A DNA stretch of 64,000 nt from Kineococcus rhizosphaerae (GTDB lineage Bacteria; Actinomycetota; Actinomycetes; Actinomycetales; Kineococcaceae): the NCBI RefSeq assembly GCF_003002055.1, contig NZ_PVZF01000003.1, positions 310,001-374,000 on the forward strand, written 5' to 3'. Shown here piece by piece: positions 9,068 to 17,892 of the stretch (the stretch's first letter is position 1; each line of letters opens with the position of its first letter). The position numbers were made by a program, and so were the translations under genes. The notes beneath the pieces are model-generated. The model saw only the letters and a list, made by a program, of their open reading frames with translations, did not search any database and had not been told where the DNA came from.

Positions 9068-10195
9068 TCAGCGCGACCGCGTCCGCCGGGGCAGGACGGG
9101 GGCGTCCGAGCCCCACGCCGTGACGGCGGCCTCGAACACGGCCGCCGCCCCGTTCGTGCTCAGCAGCGTCGCGGCGGACCCGTCGAGCGGCTGCCGCCAC
9201 AGCTGCGTGTCCTGGTACGCCCCGTCCGCGGAGGGCAGCGAGCGGCCCGCGACGACCACGGACGCCCGGTCGGTGGAGGCGACGAGCTGCTCGACGAACT
9301 CCGGTGGTGCGCCGAGGTCGCGCACGACGTTCGCGGTCCGGTCCAGCATGACCAGCCGGCGGTCGGTGGCGGTGGTCCGCACGGCCGCGAGGTCGGTCCC
9401 GTCGCCGACGAACACGGCGGACGTCTCCCCCGCCGCGTCGGTCACGACCTGCCGCGCGGTGCGGGCGGCGAGGTCGACGAGGACGACGTCCCCGCCCTCG
9501 GGGGTCGCCCGGGTCACGGCGAGCGCGGTGGAGTCCGGGGAGAACGCCAGCCCCGTCGTGTCCTGCGCCCCCGCCACGACGGTCCGTCGGCCGCTGGCGA
9601 CGTCGGCGACGACGAGCTCGCCGGGCGCCTGGGCGCACACGTCCGGGCCGCTCTCGCGCCACACGACGGTCGTGCCGTCGGGCGAGAACGTCAGGTCGCT
9701 CGCCGTGGGCGCCACGTCGCCCAGCGCGCGGCGCGCGCCGTCCGGGGTCTGCAGCACGAACGCGGGGCGGACCAGCCGGTCGTCGGTGGTGCAGTCGGTC
9801 GGGGCCCAGGCCGAGCGGTGGAACCACGCGAGCGTGCCGCGGCTGCTCCAGGCCAGGGACCGCGAGTCCCCGTCCCCGTCGACCTGGCGGCGGTCGCTGC
9901 CGTCGGCGGCCGCGACCTGGACGTGGCCGAGGTCGTCCGCGTCGTAGGCGATCCAGGCGAGGCGGGAACCGTCCGGGGACCAGCTCGCGTCGACGGCCAG
10001 CCCGTCCGCGACGTGCCACTGCCGGCCCGTGCCGCTGTCGACGGCGTACAGGCCCCACGCGTGGTCCGCGCTCACGCCGGAGTAGGCCACGACGGGCCCG
10101 CCCGGGGCGGCGGACGCCGACCCCGCCAGCAGACCGGTGGCCAGCACGGCCACCCCCAGCGTCCCCGCCGCGCTGCGCACTGCCCTGGTCCCCAC
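9068..10195 (-). CDS. Secreted TolB/WD40-like beta-propeller protein
   Basis: The GTG at 10195 gives a 375-residue protein with a classic signal peptide (basic start, hydrophobic core TLGVAVLATGLLAG, cleavage near ASA-AP). The mature part shows repeated propeller blades of the form SPDGSRLAWIAYD, SPDGTTVVWRE and SPDSTALAVTRA, at least four of which are recognisable. No catalytic residues are evident. TolB-like propellers in actinobacteria are usually secreted binding or scaffold proteins. It converges on the binding-protein gene with 9 bp between them. Confidence 0.8.
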   Translation of the reverse strand: MGTRAVRSAAGTLGVAVLATGLLAGSASAAPGGPVVAYSGVSADHAWGLYAVDSGTGRQWHVADGLAVDASWSPDGSRLAWIAYDADDLGHVQVAAADGSDRRQVDGDGDSRSLAWSSRGTLAWFHRSAWAPTDCTTDDRLVRPAFVLQTPDGARRALGDVAPTASDLTFSPDGTTVVWRESGPDVCAQAPGELVVADVASGRRTVVAGAQDTTGLAFSPDSTALAVTRATPEGGDVVLVDLAARTARQVVTDAAGETSAVFVGDGTDLAAVRTTATDRRLVMLDRTANVVRDLGAPPEFVEQLVASTDRASVVVAGRSLPSADGAYQDTQLWRQPLDGSAATLLSTNGAAAVFEAAVTAWGSDAPVLPRRTRSR

Positions 10196-10283
10196 CCGAA
10201 ACCCCCTCGGTCCTGCTCGGTCCCCCCGGAGCGAGCACCTCCATCCCACCAGGTCCCGGCCCCGTCCGCGGGGATTCGGCCGA

Positions 10284-11051
10284 TCAGCCGCCGATCGCGT
10301 CCTGGAACAGCGGGCGGTTGGCCTGCACGTGCGCGACGTCGGAGCGGTACAGCGCGTCGTGGCCGTCGGCGATGTGCGAGGCGAACGCCGCGACGCCCGC
10401 GGCGGCCTGCTCGTGCATGTGGCGGACGAGACCGTCCAGGTGCTCGATGACGGCGTCGAGGAGCCCGGCCCGGTCCGCGTCGTCGAGGCCGTAGGCGGCG
10501 CAGAACCGGGCGAGCCGGGCCGCCTGCTCCTGCGTCGCGGGCACACCCGGGTTCCGGGGGTCGGACACCTGCGCCCACCGGTACACCGCTCCCCCGAGGT
10601 CGGTGAGCCGCGGACCGGGCCGGGCGGTGTCGAAGTCGATGAGCGCCACGACGCGCTCGCCGTCGAGGACGCAGTTGTGGGGGGCGTAGTCGCCGTGGCA
10701 GACGACCTCGACGGGGTCGGCGACGGGGAACATCCACCCGTCCCGGGGCAGTTCCCGCGCGAACCCCGCGGTGGCGTCGTGGAACCGGCGCAGGAACTCC
10801 GCCGCGCTCACCAGGGCCGTCACCGAGGCGGCGGCGGGGGTCAGCGGGTAGTTCGACACCTGCCCCGGCAGGAAGTCGAGGACCTCGACACCCGCTGCAG
10901 CCGAGTGCACCCGCGGGATCCCGGCGAACCCCTCGAGCCGGCGCAGGAGGTCGTGCACGCGCGGGGAGTGCGGGCCGGTGGGCCGGCGCACGGTGGCCCC
11001 GACGCGCACGACCTCGTTGACGCCCCCGCCGGTCAGGATCTCCTCGTCCAC
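10284..11051 (-). CDS. Aminoglycoside-phosphotransferase-family kinase (APH fold)
   Basis: A 255-residue protein with the APH/choline-kinase catalytic loop HGDYAPHN and the metal-binding segment IDFDTARPGPRLTDL. The N-lobe is short and lacks an obvious glycine-rich loop, as is common in this family. Substrates range from antibiotics to small metabolites, so no resistance function can be claimed. It stands alone between two propeller-type genes on the same strand. Confidence 0.85.
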   Translation of the reverse strand: MDEEILTGGGVNEVVRVGATVRRPTGPHSPRVHDLLRRLEGFAGIPRVHSAAAGVEVLDFLPGQVSNYPLTPAAASVTALVSAAEFLRRFHDATAGFARELPRDGWMFPVADPVEVVCHGDYAPHNCVLDGERVVALIDFDTARPGPRLTDLGGAVYRWAQVSDPRNPGVPATQEQAARLARFCAAYGLDDADRAGLLDAVIEHLDGLVRHMHEQAAAGVAAFASHIADGHDALYRSDVAHVQANRPLFQDAIGG

Positions 11052-11133
11052 CCCTGCAGCCTGCCGGGCCGGCGGGCGCGCGGCCAGCGGTTTCCGCGGG
11101 CGCCCGGGCTCACGACGAGGCTCACGACGAGGC

Positions 11134-12126
11134 TCACAGGGGCACGACGCAGGCCGGCGACCCGATCTCGGCGACGGACCGGTCGACGACCGTGAGGTCG
11201 TCGTCGAGGGCCAGGTGCACGACCCGGTCGGAGTCCTGCGCCGAGACGTAGAGGTGGCGGCCGACGACCGCGACGTGGCGGGGGTTCACCCCGCCGATCT
11301 CCAGGTCGCGCACCGGGCGGGCGATCCCGTCGACGACCTCGTGCACCGTGACGACCTCGGCGCGCCGGTTCGCGACGACGAGCCCCCAGGGGGCGACGGC
11401 GATCTCGGAGGGGTACACGCGCCGGTCGGCGGGGACGGCGGTCGCGGACGCCACGACGGGGTCGAGGAGGTCGTCGCCGTGGACGGCGAAGGAGGTGACG
11501 GTGGCGTCCAGCTCGGCCGCGACGAAGAACCGGTCCCCGACGGTGACGGCGTGCCGCGGTCCCGTCCCCGGCGCCAGCGCGACCGTCCGCAGGGGTTCGG
11601 CGCTCAGCCCGCCGCTCGTGGTCGCGTGGACGCGGATCTCGTCGGTGCCGAGGTCCAGCACCGCCAGGTGGTCCCCGAACCGCCGGGTCGAGTGCGGGTG
11701 CGAGGACTCCTGCCGGTCCGGGTCGGGGCCGGACCCGGTGCCGCGCAGCGTCTGCCGCAGCTGCGACACGGCACCCCCGGCGAGCTCGACGACCCCGACC
11801 CCGCCGCCGTAGTTCGCGACGACGAGGAACCCCGGCAGGACGGTGAGGTGGCAGGGCGACGAACCGCCGCTGGGGGCCTCCCCGAGCAGTTCCCAGCCGC
11901 CGGCACCCGGGCGGCGGGAGGAGACGAACCCCTCGTCGACCTCGTGGGCGGCGTGGACGACACCCCCCTCGCCGACCGCGAGGAACGACGGGGAGGGGCA
12001 GTCCGCGACGGCCCCGACCGCCCCGAGGCGGCCGGTGGCCGGGTCCCGGTCGACGAGCGCGATCCCGGGGCCGCGACCCCCGGTCGCGGCGGTGTAGGAA
12101 CCGACGGCGAGCACGTGTGCGTCCAC
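11134..12126 (-). CDS. Lactonase-family (YbhE-type) seven-bladed beta-propeller protein
   Basis: A 330-residue protein without a signal peptide. It starts MDAHVLAVGSYTA, as 6-phosphogluconolactonase-like propellers do, and has the signature QESSHPHS and the blade ends TGPRHAVTVGD and VNPRHVAVVGRHLYV. The family includes cytoplasmic 6-phosphogluconolactonase (YbhE) and muconate-cycloisomerising relatives; the exact substrate cannot be fixed. The MFS exporter gene starts its own unit 7 bp downstream on the same strand. Confidence 0.85.
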   Translation of the reverse strand: MDAHVLAVGSYTAATGGRGPGIALVDRDPATGRLGAVGAVADCPSPSFLAVGEGGVVHAAHEVDEGFVSSRRPGAGGWELLGEAPSGGSSPCHLTVLPGFLVVANYGGGVGVVELAGGAVSQLRQTLRGTGSGPDPDRQESSHPHSTRRFGDHLAVLDLGTDEIRVHATTSGGLSAEPLRTVALAPGTGPRHAVTVGDRFFVAAELDATVTSFAVHGDDLLDPVVASATAVPADRRVYPSEIAVAPWGLVVANRRAEVVTVHEVVDGIARPVRDLEIGGVNPRHVAVVGRHLYVSAQDSDRVVHLALDDDLTVVDRSVAEIGSPACVVPL

Positions 12127-12133
12127 GTCCCGA

Positions 12134-13573
12134 TCAGACCACGGGGGTCAGCCGCCGGCCCACCACGGTCACGACCGCGACCCCGAGGGCCAGCACGGAC
12201 AGGACGGCGAACGCGGTCGTGAAGCCGGACTCGACGGGGACCCCGGAGGCCTGCACGTGGGCGGTGACGATGCTCGTGGTGAGGACGGCGCCCAGGGCCC
12301 CGCCGATGGTGCGGGTGTTGGCGTTGACGCCGCTGGCCGCACCGGTCTGGTGGGCGGGGACGGCCCGGACGACGATGTTCGTCATGGCCGCGTAGGCCAG
12401 GCCCACGCCGATCCCGAACGCGCCGCCCTCGAGGGCGACGACCCAGGTGCTGGTGTGGTCCAGGGCGAGGGCCACCGCGGCGACCGCGCAGACGACGGCG
12501 CCGGCGAGCAGTTGCGCGGCGGCGGGGAACCTCGCCTCGAGACGGCCCCCGACGACGCCGGCGGCGAACATGGCGACGGGCAGCGGGAGCATGAGCAGCC
12601 CGGCGCCGGTGGCGTCCAGGCCGAACCCGTACCCGGCGGCGGTCGGGACCTGCGCGAGCTGAGGCAGGTAGATGAAGACCCCGAACATCGCGGCCCCGAA
12701 CAGCAGCGCCGCGAGGTGGGTCGTCCAGACGGCCGGGACGCGCAGCGTGCTCATGTCGACCAGCGGTGCGGCCGAACGGTTCTCGACCCGGACCCAGGCC
12801 ACGGCGGCGAGCACCGCGACGGCCAGGGGGACGATCGTGGCCGGGCTGGACCAGCCCCAGACCGCGGCCTGGCTGACGGGGACGAGGAGCCCGACGAGGG
12901 CGACGGCGAGCAGTCCGGCGGCCAGCGGGTTCACGCGGGCGGGTTCGCGGGTGGCGGCGCGGGGCAGGACGCGCAGCGCGGCCGCGGCGGCCACCAGGAC
13001 GGGCAGGGCCGGCAGCCCGAGCAGGACGTGGGTGCCGAACGTGGACATCACCGGGCCCGCGACGACGACGCCGAGCCCGCTGCCGGCGGCCACGAGCGCG
13101 GAGACGGTGCCGATCGCCGGGGCGAGCCGGTGCGGCGGCAGGGTCTCGCGCAGGATGCCGAAGGCGAGCGGGAGCGCGGCACCGCCGACGCCCTGCACGA
13201 CGCGGGCGAACAGCAGGAACTCGACGTTCGGGGCGAGCGCGGCCAGCAGGCAGCCGACGCCGAGCGCGGTCATCACCGCGACGAACACGGGCCGGCGTCC
13301 GACGGCGTCGCCGACGCGGCCCAGCACGGGGGTGAAGACGGCCGCCGAGAGCAGGTACGCCGTCAGGACCCACGTGATCGACGTCGAACCGGCGTGCAGC
13401 TCGCGCTGCAGGGTCGACAGGGCCGGGGAGTAGAGCGACTGCAGCAGGGAGAAGCTGGCGGCGGCGACGGACAGCACGAGCAGGACACCGCGGGTGGCCG
13501 GCGGGGCCGCCACGTGGCGCGCGGACGGTCGCCGCGGGGCGGGCAGGTGCGTGACGGAGCGGAGGGTGGGCAC
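12134..13573 (-). CDS. MFS transporter, DHA2-type (about 14 membrane segments)
   Basis: A 479-residue integral membrane protein. Motif A occurs as LGRVGDAVGRRPVFV after helix 2, and motif C-like glycine-rich stretches (GSGLGVVVAGPVMS) mark an exporter of the drug:H+ antiporter type. Its length and helix count fit the 14-TM DHA2 group. It is divergent from a TetR regulator at 13696 and the shared 122-bp spacer holds two palindromic operators, so it is probably a repressed efflux pump induced by its substrate. Confidence 0.9.
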   Translation of the reverse strand: MPTLRSVTHLPAPRRPSARHVAAPPATRGVLLVLSVAAASFSLLQSLYSPALSTLQRELHAGSTSITWVLTAYLLSAAVFTPVLGRVGDAVGRRPVFVAVMTALGVGCLLAALAPNVEFLLFARVVQGVGGAALPLAFGILRETLPPHRLAPAIGTVSALVAAGSGLGVVVAGPVMSTFGTHVLLGLPALPVLVAAAAALRVLPRAATREPARVNPLAAGLLAVALVGLLVPVSQAAVWGWSSPATIVPLAVAVLAAVAWVRVENRSAAPLVDMSTLRVPAVWTTHLAALLFGAAMFGVFIYLPQLAQVPTAAGYGFGLDATGAGLLMLPLPVAMFAAGVVGGRLEARFPAAAQLLAGAVVCAVAAVALALDHTSTWVVALEGGAFGIGVGLAYAAMTNIVVRAVPAHQTGAASGVNANTRTIGGALGAVLTTSIVTAHVQASGVPVESGFTTAFAVLSVLALGVAVVTVVGRRLTPVV

Positions 13574-13637
13574 GACGGAACTCCTCGAGACGAGGACGAG
13601 TGGTGGGGCGCTGGCCTCCCGCGACGTGTCGTCGTAG

Positions 13638-13680
13638 AGTGGAGGCTGCCTCCGGTACGTTAGCGGAGGCAGCCTCCACT
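13638..13680. promoter_or_regulatory. Twin palindromic operators between MFS exporter and TetR genes
   Basis: A perfect 17-bp inverted repeat (13638-13654 and 13664-13680) is separated by 9 bp. Each arm contains its own palindrome, GGAGGCTGCCTCC or GGAGGCAGCCTCC. Two self-palindromic half-sites whose centres are 26 bp apart are the layout expected for two TetR-family dimers controlling divergent promoters. Confidence 0.85.
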
Positions 13681-13695
13681 TCGCAAGGGGACGTC

Positions 13696-14265
13696 ATGAC
13701 CGGGTCGGTGCTCCGACGCGAACCGCCCAGGCGGGCCGACGCGCGCCGCAACTACGAGGCGATCCTCGCGGCCGCGCGCGAGGCCTTCACGCAGGACGCT
13801 CCCCCGACGCTGGAAGACGTCGCCCGCACCGCCGGGGTCGGCATCGGCACCCTCTACCGCAACTTCCCCGACCGGTCCGCGCTGCTCGAGGCGGTCTACC
13901 TCGACGAGGTCCAGACGCTGTGCGACGTCGGCCGGGACCTGGCCGCCGCGCGCCCGCCGTGGGAGGCCCTGGCCGGCTGGCTGCACCGGTACGTGCAGTA
14001 CCTCGCGACCAAGCGCTCCCTCGCCGAGGAACTGCGCTCGGCGTTCGGCGCCGGCAACCCCGTCTTCGCGTCCTGCCGCACCGCCATCACCGAGGCCGGT
14101 GACCCGCTGCTGCGGGCCGCGCAGTCCGCGGGTGACGCGCGCGCCGACGTCGGGATCGACGACGTCGTCCGGCTCGTCTCGTCCATCTCCACGGGCAGCT
14201 ACTCCACGCCCGACCAGCTCGACCGCGTGCTCGGGATGGCGATCGACGGCCTGCGCGCCCGCTGA
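13696..14265 (+). CDS. TetR-family repressor
   Basis: A 189-residue protein from the ATG at 13696, which has AAGGGG 5 bp upstream; an earlier in-frame start would run through the operator. The N-terminal helix-turn-helix reads TLEDVARTAGVGIGTLYRNFPDR (residues about 38-60). The C-terminal ligand domain is of the SbtR-like short type. It is divergent from the MFS exporter and almost certainly binds the twin palindromes at 13638-13680, repressing both genes. Confidence 0.92.
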   Translation: MTGSVLRREPPRRADARRNYEAILAAAREAFTQDAPPTLEDVARTAGVGIGTLYRNFPDRSALLEAVYLDEVQTLCDVGRDLAAARPPWEALAGWLHRYVQYLATKRSLAEELRSAFGAGNPVFASCRTAITEAGDPLLRAAQSAGDARADVGIDDVVRLVSSISTGSYSTPDQLDRVLGMAIDGLRAR

Positions 14266-14949
14266 TCAGAGCAGCCGGAACTCGTTGCCGCTCGGGTCGA
14301 GCAGGTCGGATCCGTCGGCGCGCGCCCCGAGCGCGAGCAGCCGGTCGAGCTCGGCCCGCCGGTCGCCGCGCGCCCGCAGGTCCAGCCGCCAGCGGTTGCG
14401 CCCCCTCTTCGGCTCGACGGGGTCACCGCCCCAGGTGAACTTCGGCCCGCCGGCCGGTGACTGAACGGCCGTCTCGGTGCCCTCGCCCCACACCAGCGGC
14501 CAGCCCAGGGCGTCGCGCCAGAAGTACCCCGCGGCCTGCGACCCGTCGCCCGACAACGCCCCGATCGGCCCGCACCCGGCCAGGAACCGGTTCTCGGGCT
14601 CGATGACGCAGAACTCGTTCCCCTCCGGGTCGGCCAGCACCATGTGCCGTTCCTCCGGGAGCTGGCCCACGTCGAAGGGTCGCCCACCGGCGGCCAGCGC
14701 CCGGGCCACGATCGCGTCCTGGTCCTCCTGCGACGTGCTCGTCAGGTCCAGGTGGATCCGGTTGCGCCCCGACCCCGGCACCGTCGTCGGGACGAACCGG
14801 AGCCGGAACCCGGGGTCGTCGGCCGGGTCCAGGAAGGACCCGCCCTCCGGGTCGGGGACGACCGCTCCCCCGAGGACCACCGACCAGAACCGCGCGAGAC
14901 GTTCGGGGTCGAGGGCGTCGACGCACAGCGCCGCCACGTCGCAGGGCAT
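14266..14949 (-). CDS. VOC-family (glyoxalase/bleomycin-resistance fold) two-module protein
   Basis: A 227-residue protein made of two VOC modules. Module 1 (about 1-115) has WSVVLGGAVV, the strand RNRIHLDL and the end motif MVLADPEGNEFCVIE. Module 2 (about 116-227) has RDALGWPLVW, WRLDLRA and LLDPSGNEFRLL. The metal-ligand pattern His/Glu is intact in module 1 and weaker in module 2. Its function could be an enzyme or a small-molecule binding protein. It abuts the convergent TetR gene with no spacer. Confidence 0.85.
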   Translation of the reverse strand: MPCDVAALCVDALDPERLARFWSVVLGGAVVPDPEGGSFLDPADDPGFRLRFVPTTVPGSGRNRIHLDLTSTSQEDQDAIVARALAAGGRPFDVGQLPEERHMVLADPEGNEFCVIEPENRFLAGCGPIGALSGDGSQAAGYFWRDALGWPLVWGEGTETAVQSPAGGPKFTWGGDPVEPKRGRNRWRLDLRARGDRRAELDRLLALGARADGSDLLDPSGNEFRLL

Positions 14950-14999
14950 GGACCACGGTAACGCGCCCACCCGCCCCGGGGCAGCCCCCGGCGCCGGCC

Positions 15000-15842
15000 T
15001 CACGCCGTCGTGGACGCCCCCAGGACGGACAGCAGTTCCAGCTTCTCCTGGTCCTCGGTCCCGGGGACCGCGGTGTAGACCAGCAGCAGGTGGTTCTGCT
15101 GCGGATCCAGCAACGTCTGGCAGTGCAGCTCGATCCGGCCCACCGCCGGGTGCACGAACCGCTTGACCTCCTGCGGGCGCAGTCCGACCTCGTGCAGTTC
15201 CCACAACCGGCGCAGTTCCTCCGAGTTCGCCAGCGCCAGCTCGGCCAGTTCCGCGGCCCGCGACCCCGGCCCGCGCCGGGTGACGACTTCGCGCAGGCCC
15301 GAGGCGTACACCCGGGACAGGAACCCGTGGTCCTCCGGCGCGTACCCCGCCCGGGCCGCGGGGTCGGTGAACCAGCGGTACCCCAGGCTGCGGGCCGGCC
15401 CCGTCCACCGGTCGGCGGGGCCGGTCAGCGCGACGCCCACCGGCGTCTGGCGCAACGTCACCCCGAGTTCGGTGACGATCTCGGCGGGCGTGTCGACCAG
15501 CCGGTCCAGGATCCGCAGCAGGCCGGGGCCGACGTGCTCGCTGAGGGCACCCCGCGCCGGCGGTTGGTGCCCGGCCAGTCGGAACAGGTGGTCGCGCTCG
15601 TCCAGCCCCAGGTGCAGGCCCTGGGCGAGGGAGGCGATCATCTGCTCCGAGGGCCGGGGCCCGCGCTCGCGTTCCAGCCGTGCGTAGTAGTCGGTCGACA
15701 TGTGGGCCAGGGCGGCGACCTCCTCGCGCCGCAACCCGGCGGTGCGCCGCCGCTGCCCCCGGGGCAGGCCGACGTCCTGGGGCTGCAGGGCCTCGCGTCG
15801 TCGCCGCAGGAACTGCGCCAGTCCCGCCCTGTCGATGTCCAT
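15000..15842 (-). CDS. XRE-family regulator with MmyB-like ligand domain
   Basis: A 280-residue protein. The N-terminal helix-turn-helix (GLRREEVAALAHMSTDYYARLERERGP split over residues about 37-62) is followed by the MmyB-type PAS-like domain (LGYRWFTDPAAR, and HPAVGRIELHCQTLL near the C-terminus). Members bind fatty-acid-like ligands and usually control a divergent oxidoreductase gene. That is exactly the layout here, with an SDR at 16012 and a 10-bp perfect inverted repeat in the spacer. Confidence 0.92.
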   Translation of the reverse strand: MDIDRAGLAQFLRRRREALQPQDVGLPRGQRRRTAGLRREEVAALAHMSTDYYARLERERGPRPSEQMIASLAQGLHLGLDERDHLFRLAGHQPPARGALSEHVGPGLLRILDRLVDTPAEIVTELGVTLRQTPVGVALTGPADRWTGPARSLGYRWFTDPAARAGYAPEDHGFLSRVYASGLREVVTRRGPGSRAAELAELALANSEELRRLWELHEVGLRPQEVKRFVHPAVGRIELHCQTLLDPQQNHLLLVYTAVPGTEDQEKLELLSVLGASTTA

Positions 15843-15853
15843 CGTCCTCCCCC

Positions 15854-15900
15854 GCCGTGGTCCCCCCTTCCTACCGCCTGCGGTCGGGACGGACCACGGC
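15854..15900. promoter_or_regulatory. Inverted repeat in divergent XRE/SDR promoter region
   Basis: GCCGTGGTCC (15854-15863) and GGACCACGGC (15891-15900) form a perfect 10-bp inverted repeat with a 27-bp spacer, just upstream of the regulator start. It is a candidate operator for the MmyB-like regulator. The rest of the 168-bp spacer holds only the AGGAGGA ribosome-binding site of the SDR. Confidence 0.5.
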
Positions 15901-16011
15901 CTGGCGATCCCCCCTTCCGGCGGGGACCCCCAGGGGCGGATCGACGGGCCCTGGTTCGGAGCGCGGTCCCGGTCGAGGCTGGGGCCACCACCCCGACCCA
16001 GGAGGAACGTC

Positions 16012-16962
16012 GTGCCCCGAACCCCTCAGCTGTCCCTGCCCGACCTGTCCGGCCGGCGCGCCCTGGTCACCGGAGCCAGCGACGGCATCGGCCTCGGCAT
16101 CGCCGCCCGGCTGGCCGCCGCCGGGGCCCAGGTGCTCCTGCCGGTCCGCAACCGCACCAAGGGGCAGGCGGCGCTGGACCGTCTGCGCGCCCGGCACCCC
16201 GGGGCCCAGGTGGTCCTGCACGACCTGGACCTGTCCTCGCTGTCCTCGGTCGCCGCCCTCGGGCAGCGGCTGCGGGACGAGGGTGACCCGATCCACCTGC
16301 TCGTCGCCAACGCGGGGGTGATGACCCCGCCGCACCGGCAGACCACCGCCGACGGGCTGGAACTGCAGCTGGGCACCAACCACCTCGGCCACGTCGCCCT
16401 GGTGGCCCACCTGCTGCCCCTGCTGCGCGCCGGCCGGGCCCGGGTCACCTCCCAGATCAGCGTCGCGGCCCGCAGCGGTGCGGTGCACTGGGCCGACCTG
16501 AACTGGGAAAGCAGTTACCACGGCATGCGGGCCTACGGCTCCTCCAAGGTCGCCCTCGGCCTGTTCGGCCTCGAACTGGACCGCCGCAGCCGCGCCGGGG
16601 GGTGGGGCATCACCAGCAACCTGTCCCACCCCGGGGTCGCCCCCACCAGCCTGCTCGCCGCCCGCCCCGAACTGGAGCGTGAACGGAACACCCCCCAGAT
16701 CACCCTCATCCGCGCCCTCTCGCGCGCGGGCCTCCTGGTCGGCACCGCTGAGAGCGCCGCGCTGCCCGCGCTGCACGCGGTCGCCGACCCGAAGGCCGAG
16801 GGCGGACGGCTGTACGGGCCCACCGGGCCCGGTCACCTGGGGGGCGGCGCGGGTGAGCAGCCGCTGTACCGCCCGCTGCGCGACGAGGCCGAGGCGGCCC
16901 GGGTGTGGGAGGTGTCCCAGGAACTGGCCGGGGTGTCGTTCAGCGCCGTCGCCGCGGCCTGA
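16012..16962 (+). CDS. Short-chain dehydrogenase/reductase (retinol-dehydrogenase-like)
   Basis: A 316-residue classical-to-extended SDR from the GTG at 16012, which has AGGAGGA 6 bp upstream. The cofactor motif is TGASDGIG, with NAG (VANAGVM) and the active-site YGSSK. Arg after strand 2 (PVRNRTKG) favours NADP(H). Family members of this length reduce diverse carbonyls. Its divergent XRE/MmyB neighbour is its likely regulator. A strong hairpin terminator follows the stop. Confidence 0.9.
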   Translation: MPRTPQLSLPDLSGRRALVTGASDGIGLGIAARLAAAGAQVLLPVRNRTKGQAALDRLRARHPGAQVVLHDLDLSSLSSVAALGQRLRDEGDPIHLLVANAGVMTPPHRQTTADGLELQLGTNHLGHVALVAHLLPLLRAGRARVTSQISVAARSGAVHWADLNWESSYHGMRAYGSSKVALGLFGLELDRRSRAGGWGITSNLSHPGVAPTSLLAARPELERERNTPQITLIRALSRAGLLVGTAESAALPALHAVADPKAEGGRLYGPTGPGHLGGGAGEQPLYRPLRDEAEAARVWEVSQELAGVSFSAVAAA

Positions 16963-16971
16963 GCCCCTCGT

Positions 16972-16999
16972 GCACCCACCGGCCGGGGCCGGTGGGCGC
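16972..16999. terminator. Bidirectional hairpin between convergent SDR and permease genes
   Basis: A stem of 13 bp with one mismatch (GCACCCACCGGCC / GGCCGGTGGGCGC) and a tiny loop lies between the stops at 16962 and 17005. It has no T-tract, as is usual for actinobacterial terminators. Confidence 0.7.
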
Positions 17000-17004
17000 A
17001 CGGG

Positions 17005-17892
17005 TCACTTCAGGCCGGTGGCCGCGATCCCCTGGATGAAGTAGCGCTGCAGGAAGAGGAACAGCACGAGGACGGGCACGAGGATCGTCACCGACCCGGC
17101 GAGCAGCACGCCGTAGTCGGTGGTGTTCGCCGCGGCCGACGCCACCGACAGCCCGACCGGCAGCGTGTACGTGTCGGTGGACTGGGCGACGACGAGCGGC
17201 CAGAGGAAGTAGTTCCAGCTGTTGAGGAACGTGAAGATCGCCACGGTGGCGACCGCCGGTCCCAGCAGCGGCAGGACGACGCGGACGAAGACGCCCACGT
17301 CGCTGGCCCCGTCGAGGCGCGCCGCCTCCAGCAGCTCGTCCGGGACGGAGGTCGCGAACTGCCGCATGATGAAGACCGCGATGGGCATGACCAGCATCGG
17401 CAGGACGATCCCGGCCAGGGTGTCCACCAGCCCCAGCTGCACGACGATCACGAACTGCGGGACGAAGACGGCCACGTAGGGGATGGTCATGGCCAGGACG
17501 ACGGCGCCGAAGACCAGGCTGCGGCCGCGGAAGGGCACCTTGGCCAGCGCGTACCCGGCCATCGCGCTGAACAGGACGTTGGTCACGACCGTGACCCCCG
17601 ACACGATCGCGCTGTTGAGGAAGTAGCGCCCGAAACCCTTCTCGGTGAACAGCACGACGAAGTTGTGCACGTTGGTGAAGGAGTCCGGCAGCCACCCGCC
17701 GGGGTCCGAGGTGAACTCCCCCTGCGTCTTGAACGCGCCGAACACCACGAGGGCGAACGGGGCGAGCATGAGGAGGGACACCACGACGAGCAGCACGTAC
17801 ACGGCGACGGCCGCGGCCGGCCGCGTGCCGCCGGGCCCGGTCGGCGTGACCGTCACGGCGGTGGGGGTGGGGGTGGGGGTCTGGACGCTCAA
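17005..17892 (-). CDS. Carbohydrate ABC transporter permease, MalG/CUT1 type
   Basis: A 295-residue protein with about six membrane segments and the conserved cytoplasmic EAA loop (ELLEAARLDGASDVGVF) that docks the ATPase. The TTG start at 17892 overlaps the stop of the preceding permease gene as TTGA, implying coupling. The N-terminus is a Thr/Pro-rich stretch encoded by a (GTGGGG)-like simple repeat. Together with 17889-18869 it forms the heterodimeric channel for the binding protein at 18872. No ATPase is encoded locally, so a shared MsiK-type ATPase is likely. Confidence 0.9.
   Translation of the reverse strand: MSVQTPTPTPTAVTVTPTGPGGTRPAAAVAVYVLLVVVSLLMLAPFALVVFGAFKTQGEFTSDPGGWLPDSFTNVHNFVVLFTEKGFGRYFLNSAIVSGVTVVTNVLFSAMAGYALAKVPFRGRSLVFGAVVLAMTIPYVAVFVPQFVIVVQLGLVDTLAGIVLPMLVMPIAVFIMRQFATSVPDELLEAARLDGASDVGVFVRVVLPLLGPAVATVAIFTFLNSWNYFLWPLVVAQSTDTYTLPVGLSVASAAANTTDYGVLLAGSVTILVPVLVLFLFLQRYFIQGIAATGLK

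Noticed and set aside
10284-11051. Antibiotic-resistance aminoglycoside phosphotransferase
   Set aside because: Only the general APH fold motifs are visible. Neither this protein nor the one at 29354 shows features of a known resistance enzyme, and no mobile context is present.
17850-17885. GTGGGG-like simple repeat as a regulatory tract
   Set aside because: It is coding sequence for the Thr/Pro-rich N-terminus of the MalG-type permease just after its coupled start.
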